From positions 18,501 to 82,500 of the forward strand of contig JAYKXP010000169.1 in the NCBI GenBank assembly GCA_037176845.1: DNA of 64,000 nucleotides. Reading direction: 5' to 3'. The notes beneath the pieces were generated by a model, which saw nothing but the letters and a program-made list of their open reading frames with translations, searched no databases and was not told the origin of the DNA. Below, piece after piece: positions 59,487 to 64,000 of this stretch (positions within the stretch are counted from its first letter, which is position 1; each line of letters starts with the position of its first letter). The stretch is from Paramarasmius palmivorus. Its lineage: Eukaryota > Basidiomycota > Agaricomycetes > Agaricales > Marasmiaceae. The position numbers and the translations under genes were made by a program.

Positions 59487-60230
59487 TACTGTCCACAGTA
59501 GTGCTAGACCTATCATTAGCATCTATTACCTGGTTACTTTCATACCAGGTTTGGTGGTCATTACCGTGTAGAGGTCATACTGTTCAGGCAAGGCTATCAG
59601 AGATGTCATTGAGGATGTACGTTCTGTGTAGAAGCCATACCACTCATACTACTCTTTGCCATTGCACCTAGTTTCCTCCAAAGAAAGAATATATCCTTTT
59701 TAGTTTTTGGATTCAACTCGCCAAGTGATTCTAAGTTCTTGTCCACTGGACATTTCAGTGTTTTATTAGTTTGATCTTGTGTGGTCAGACCCAAGAGTTT
59801 AAAACCGTCTCCTAGAACCTTTGAAGAGCCATAGGATGTACCACAAGTTGTTACTGGTCTACGGTCACTCTGCCATTGTGTTTGCTTGAGCCGTCTGCTT
59901 GGTTTCCATGTTGTATAGCGTGCCCACTTCACGAGTTGAAGTGCCACATAGTGTTTCCTATCCCCCAGTCCATACCCTTCAAGTCTAAGGCCTCACCTTT
60001 CAACTTGTAACCTTGTGATCACCACCTGATCATATCCCCTATCTTGCCAAGAGTTGTTGAGCTCATGCAGTTGCATTGTGTCTCCATCTCTGGAGCAACC
60101 TCAGAAAGAAAGATCTCCCCACGGCAAGCTTACTCTGAAACTCTACTTGAGTTCTACATATCTTGTTTGGCCTTACCACAGGATTGCTGTCCTAACCCCA
60201 CAAACTTGTATTTCTAGCAGACAGGCACTG
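59487..60230. other. Unassigned; possible chromodomain remnant on minus strand 59951-59840
   Basis: The minus strand is open 59947-59606 (113 codons). The start HYVALQLVKWARYTTWKPS recalls the Y-LVKW-GY-TWEP core of chromodomains found at the C-terminus of Gypsy integrases. The rest has no match in memory. Low confidence. Confidence 0.25.
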
Positions 60231-60235
60231 TGCTA

Positions 60236-60646
60236 TGTTAGAATAATGTATCCTTTTATGGTTCATCATGATCATCTGCACTCTACATTGTTCATCTCTG
60301 ATATTCGTATTCATTCATCATTGTTCTATACACTGACCACACAGTTCCATGCTTCTTGCTGTTACTCCATTGCCTCGGTGTGGCAACTTAATTAGTACAT
60401 ATCTGTATTATACTGTTGAATATTGGACTATATAAACTGTACATATCTACTGCTGAATATCATTGTCTCTTGCTATTGTCTTGCACCAGTACTGCTAAAC
60501 CCAGTCCCAAGGCTCTTCACAAGTCTTTCAATCACCAATTACTGTCCTTAGACCTTGCTGATTCACTTAGGTGTCAATCACAGTCCACTTGATTTGGCAT
60601 CAAGTGTTAGGCACTTCACCACTCACTTAGATTATTACTGCTAACA
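60236..60646 (+). mobile_element. Solo LTR of the Copia-2 family, TSD TGCTA
   Basis: 411 bp, TGTTAGAATAATG...TTACTGCTAACA, with perfect duplications TGCTA (60231-60235 and 60647-60651). TATA-like ACTATATAAAC near 60430. The part downstream of the TATA is much better conserved against 50435-50786 than the upstream (U3) part. Confidence 0.92.
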
Positions 60647-60699
60647 TGCTATCCAAACTAGCTTGGGTTTTGTTTATGTTAGTTGGTTGTTTTGTGTTG

Positions 60700-61186
60700 G
60701 TGTGGTTTGTAGGGGTGCCAACAGGTCAGCTGGCCCCCTGGCTAAGCAGGTCAATACCCGCTGAGGACCGGACCAGGTTGCGGTAACGGATGCAGTTGAC
60801 CCGGTTCCATATAACCGGTACAGCCAGGTCAAAGTGGGTACGTTGGTCTCGAGCCGCGCATTTTTCAGGGAGTCAAGGACGTGTTATTTATTGAGATTTG
60901 GAACTACAATACAATGTACTAGAGATACAACAATGTAATTACTAAAAATACAAGATGTAACTGGCTAAAAATATAACAATGTAACTACTAAAAATACATG
61001 AGAGATGTGTACTACGTATCTAGATGTAAAGTAAAGAGTGTGAAGTCTGTACTATAGTTTTTCCGTAGTCTATATGAATACATAAACGATACAGTAAGAT
61101 TTATATTAGTAGTAAGGAGCTGGAATGAAAAATTGAAATGATATTTTGATACAAAGCCCCAAGCACAAAAACAATATTCATTTACA
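60700..61186. other. Possible hAT transposon end and unassigned sequence
   Basis: TAGGGGTGCCAACAGG (60710-60725) followed by short repeats of ACCGG/AACCGG to about 60830 resembles hAT terminal and subterminal sequence (TAGGGGTG(T/C)CAA...). No opposite end or 8-bp duplication was found. 60930-61010 has three copies of TAC(T)AAAAATAC-like units. Confidence 0.25.
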
Positions 61187-63531
61187 TCACATCTTCCCCT
61201 CCATATCCTTGATTATATCCTCCAAAACCTTTGGGGTGTCCTGATAAGAGTAGGGGCTCCAAAAGAGCTTCCTATGACACTTCCTGCCTTCAACAGTGTT
61301 AGAAAAAAAGAGATAGAAAAGAAAGGAACTCACATCTGGTAATGCGTCACAAACAACCTAAGTATAAGTGGTGGGCTCTGTGACTTTGGGTCACTAATAG
61401 AACTGTAGGACACAGCAGAAGCCTAATAAAAGACCATAAATACAAAGATTCAGTAGATGCTGGTTATGAACAGCAGCACACTAGTGGTGACTAGTTGTGC
61501 AAGTGTGGTTCGACGTGATCAGAGTTGCCGTACTTAGAATAGTACACAAACTATAGATCTGAGAGTAATGATACACTCTTTGTTACTTCAAAAGCAATCG
61601 AGATACACCTTATATTAGGGGCGACTAAAGGTTACAAATGCTTATAATAGGGTAGGAAACAGTCCCAAGTGCTATAGGTAGCAATCTTGAGTTCAACCAA
61701 TACTGCCTCAAGTGTACTGATCCTGATAGAATCAAATCAACAAACTGTGCGCAAGCAGGAATCCAACTGACTCTCCAAATGGTCAATCTGGGCCTCTCTA
61801 CGTCACTAAAGCTTATAAAAGCTAGTCTGAGGTCTAATCTCTACACAGAAATGCAATGCAACCAATGCTTAGAGCTACAGATCACAAGCCAAATACTTGA
61901 TCTCTCTGCCAATACAACTTAAGCTCTTGTATACAGTAAGGTCTCAACTAGACTTTCAATCTAGGGCCTGTCCTGAGGAAGTGGAAGCGAATGCAAATGT
62001 CGTCAATAGATCAACCAGGTCTAATCAGAGGTCGACTCGTAACAAGCATGAAACACCACTGGATCAACTTATATAAGAGGTCCAATCAAAATGCACATGT
62101 GCCAGCAGATCAACTATCAGATCAAAGAGGTCTATTCGAGTGACAGCCACATACAACCTAATGATATGGGCTAACAGTACACTCTCTCTTTGTCTTCTCT
62201 GCCCTTCTACCTAAAAACTGCAAGCCTATATATACTGTCCAGAAATATAAGTAAAGAAATATGTAATAAAAGATGGAAAACAGACGGAACACAAGCAGAA
62301 CGCAAGCAGAATAAGTGAGGAACAGAGATAGTCCATAGGAAATATACAAATCAGGAAAATATGACAGTCACAATGTCCATATAAGTCGTTTATGCGTGAC
62401 CAATAAATAGGAATTTCTATCTTTAGACTCAGGAGTTGAATCCTGTGTCTGCGGGTTGGCATTTAGCCTAGTAAAATTTATCTTTTCTTTGCACCAAGGC
62501 ACTTATCCACCAATGAGAGTCGTTTCCAACTTCTCCACACACCGGAATGCTCAGTCATCCATGTTCTGGACCTGGCATATCTTTTACAAGTCTCCATGTC
62601 CACAAGGAACACTTCTATAAGCAGTTTATCTTCTATATCAGCCTCTGTACCATGACAACCATATGTGTCACAGTTCTACAGCTTTGCCTCTGTGTCCGAT
62701 CAATAGGAACAACTATGGCCAACAATTCTAGACTCGGCAAGTGCCTTCCATAAGCTCTTGGATCATATCTGCTGATGAAGCCATCTCCTGCATCAACTTG
62801 GATTGTTCCCTTGAACCCACTCATCTCTTTGGTTGGTCATAAAAAGGTATTAAAAGTGTTTAAAAGCAAATAGTCCCTTTAATATGTCTTAGACCTTACA
62901 CAGACGGTGTACCAGTTGTGATCCAACACAGTATAGCTCCCTACAGTTTTCAGGAAAGGGTCTGCATTGACAGAACCACTAATATAAGCTATAGCAGTGG
63001 CCAGATACCCATGTGAGGCGTACCATGTAACCATATACCTGCTAATATAAGTGTGTCTGACAAGTCCTTGACTTTGACTAGCTATTCAGGGCTCATACTA
63101 GTCCTTCAGAGTCCCAATCATAGCATAACAGAATATAAAAGTGCAATAATGCGTTCAAATAAAAGGTATTAAAAGTCAGGCATATCACCAGTGCAACGCC
63201 CAATGTGGCGTACAAATCCCAACTCCAGCATCTTCAGGTGGACGCAGCGTTCTAGGACGCGTTAGTACGACAAACGATATTGAAAAGAAAACATACCTGT
63301 CTTAGTTGCCCAGCACACCTGGACCAACTTCCTGTGGTAATAGCTATGCTCTTTACAGAGACGATTCCATTCCCGGACTCTTCTCACTACACATCTTGAT
63401 CTTCCAACCTTCCACAGAGTCCTTTTCTCTACCGGCCTCTTCAGAATGTAAATCGCACCTGGCCAATCTGATTTCGACGGTTTCTCCTTGATCTTCTTGG
63501 TGAGTAACGATGTTCTTGGCATTGAAGACAT
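61187..63531 (-). CDS. T5orf172 (DUF1766)-domain protein, 132 aa, three exons, LTR-A in intron 2
   Basis: Exons 63531-63297, 63251-63189 and 61287-61187 (235+63+101 nt) join in frame to 132 codons plus TGA. Intron 1 is 45 bp (63252-63296, GTATG...ACTAAC...TAG). Intron 2 is 61288-63188 and now contains a whole LTR-A. The protein shows PGAIYILKRP, LWKVGRS and RRVREWNRLC, then RCVHLKMLELGF and CTGRKCHRKLFW. This is the full order of the T5orf172 domain, a GIY-YIG-related DNA-binding/nuclease-like fold, including the C-x4-C-H...LF end. ATG at 63531-63529 was chosen because it keeps phase and the domain starts about 24 residues later; ATG 63522-63520 is possible. The exons have no stop or frame damage. 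Whether the enlarged intron is still spliced is unknown. Function in fungi is not established. Confidence 0.75.
61496..63187 (-). mobile_element. LTR-A, full-length solo LTR (1.69 kb) inside intron 2 of the T5orf172 gene
   Basis: In its own sense TGATATGCCTGACTTTT...CACACTTGCACA. Flanks CTAGT (61491-61495) and CCAGT (63188-63192) form a target duplication with one transition. TATA-like GTATATATAGGC at about 62228-62240 (minus). It has the same orientation as the host gene. A tRNA-like module (TGAATCCTG B-box type) lies on the plus strand at about 62393-62455, opposite to the LTR sense. Confidence 0.85.
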
Positions 63532-64000
63532 CGAGGATGATGGTGGTGAGTGAAGAGGGCAGTGAGGACAATAGTGGCGGATGAGGACAACGGTGATGGA
63601 TGAGGAAGACAATGAGGGATGAGGAAGACAATGAGGGATGAAGACGATGTTGGCAGCTGAGAGTAAGCTGAAGGGACTGTCAAATGAGTACAAAGTCACA
63701 GTGTGAGAGAAAACAAACAGAAAATCAGTAACTGACAAATGATCTAAAGCAAAGTAAGTACTCACAAAGGTAAATGAGGAGGATTGAGTTGGTGTGAAGG
63801 TGAAGAAGGGTGAGTGAATGAAAAGAGTAAGGTAATCGATTCAAAGGAAAAAAACGATTACTCACAGTAGGTAGATGAGAAGGTACAAGGTTGAAGGGGT
63901 AAGAGAATAGCTAAGAGACAAATGTGTTAGCAGCTCAACAACTTAGACAGCCAGAATACTTACGGTTGGCTTGAACGTTGACAAGAGCACGAATAGCGAT
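63532..64000 (-). other. 5' region of the T5orf172 gene with GATGAGGAAGACAATGAGGG repeats
   Basis: About 63540-63660 contains direct repeats of a 20-bp unit (two nearly exact copies at about 63600-63640) and related GATGAGGACAA units. On the minus strand this is a CCTCATC-rich pyrimidine tract. Several ACTCAC motifs (GTGAGT on the minus strand, for example 63760-63766 and 63861-63866) could be donors of 5'-UTR introns. No further coding exon was recognised. Confidence 0.35.

Noticed and set aside
63262..63765. A single-exon 167-codon gene covering the T5orf172 region
   Set aside because: It reads through intron 1 and includes low-complexity upstream sequence. The spliced model restores the full domain and keeps phase in all three exons.

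Overview
The window looks like a transposon-rich, probably heterochromatic, block of a basidiomycete (Agaricomycete-like) genome. The evidence is: spliceosomal introns of about 38-65 bp (GT...AG, several with CTAAC/CTAAC-like branch sites), Ty1/copia Gags of the UBN2 type, a degraded Ty3/gypsy Pol of the Agaricomycete type, fungal DDE and IS630/Tc1-like transposase remnants, a telomere-linked-helicase-like remnant, and a small T5orf172 (DUF1766) gene. There are no bacterial features. All family assignments come from motifs recognised by eye; no database search was run.

Layout. 0-13.2 kb: fragments and solo copies of several LTR-like repeats (called here LTR-A to LTR-E), a tRNA-derived SINE-like head, and a DDE transposase whose N-terminal and C-terminal parts lie in opposite orientations. 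13.2-18.2 kb: an unrecognised multi-exon gene remnant. 18.5-23.75 kb: an LTR-D repeat holding a young, structurally complete but non-autonomous Copia element (19010-23357: identical-length LTRs, TSD, PBS, PPT, Gag-protease only). 25.4-29.4 kb: a dead Gypsy element (gag, protease, RT, RNase H). 29.7-30.3 kb: an IS630/Tc1-like transposase reduced to its HTH plus C-terminal tail. 30.39-32.02 kb: an uninterrupted four-exon gene (488 aa, minus strand) of unknown function. 32.5-34.7 kb: a telomere-linked-helicase-like remnant. 34.7-48.8 kb: strongly CpG-depleted, decayed coding fragments with solo LTRs. 48.96-53.5 kb: a solo LTR, a truncated LTR-A and a decayed, truncated second Copia element. 53.5-60.2 kb: mostly unassignable sequence with three tRNA-like SINE heads and one LTR-A. 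60.2-64 kb: a solo Copia LTR, a possible hAT end, and a T5orf172-domain gene (132 aa, three exons) whose second intron contains a 1.7-kb LTR-A.

Only two loci look like undamaged protein genes: 30391-32016 and 61187-63531, both minus strand. Most of the rest is layered retrotransposon debris. The damage is dominated by C->T/G->A changes, often at CpG: CGA->TGA stops, GAY->AAY loss of catalytic aspartates, and all three differences between the two LTRs of the young Copia element. That fits deamination of methylated cytosine or a RIP-like process. The most novel-looking protein feature is a pair of Cys/His modules shared by both Copia Gag-protease polyproteins, one N-terminal to Gag and one between the zinc knuckle and the protease.
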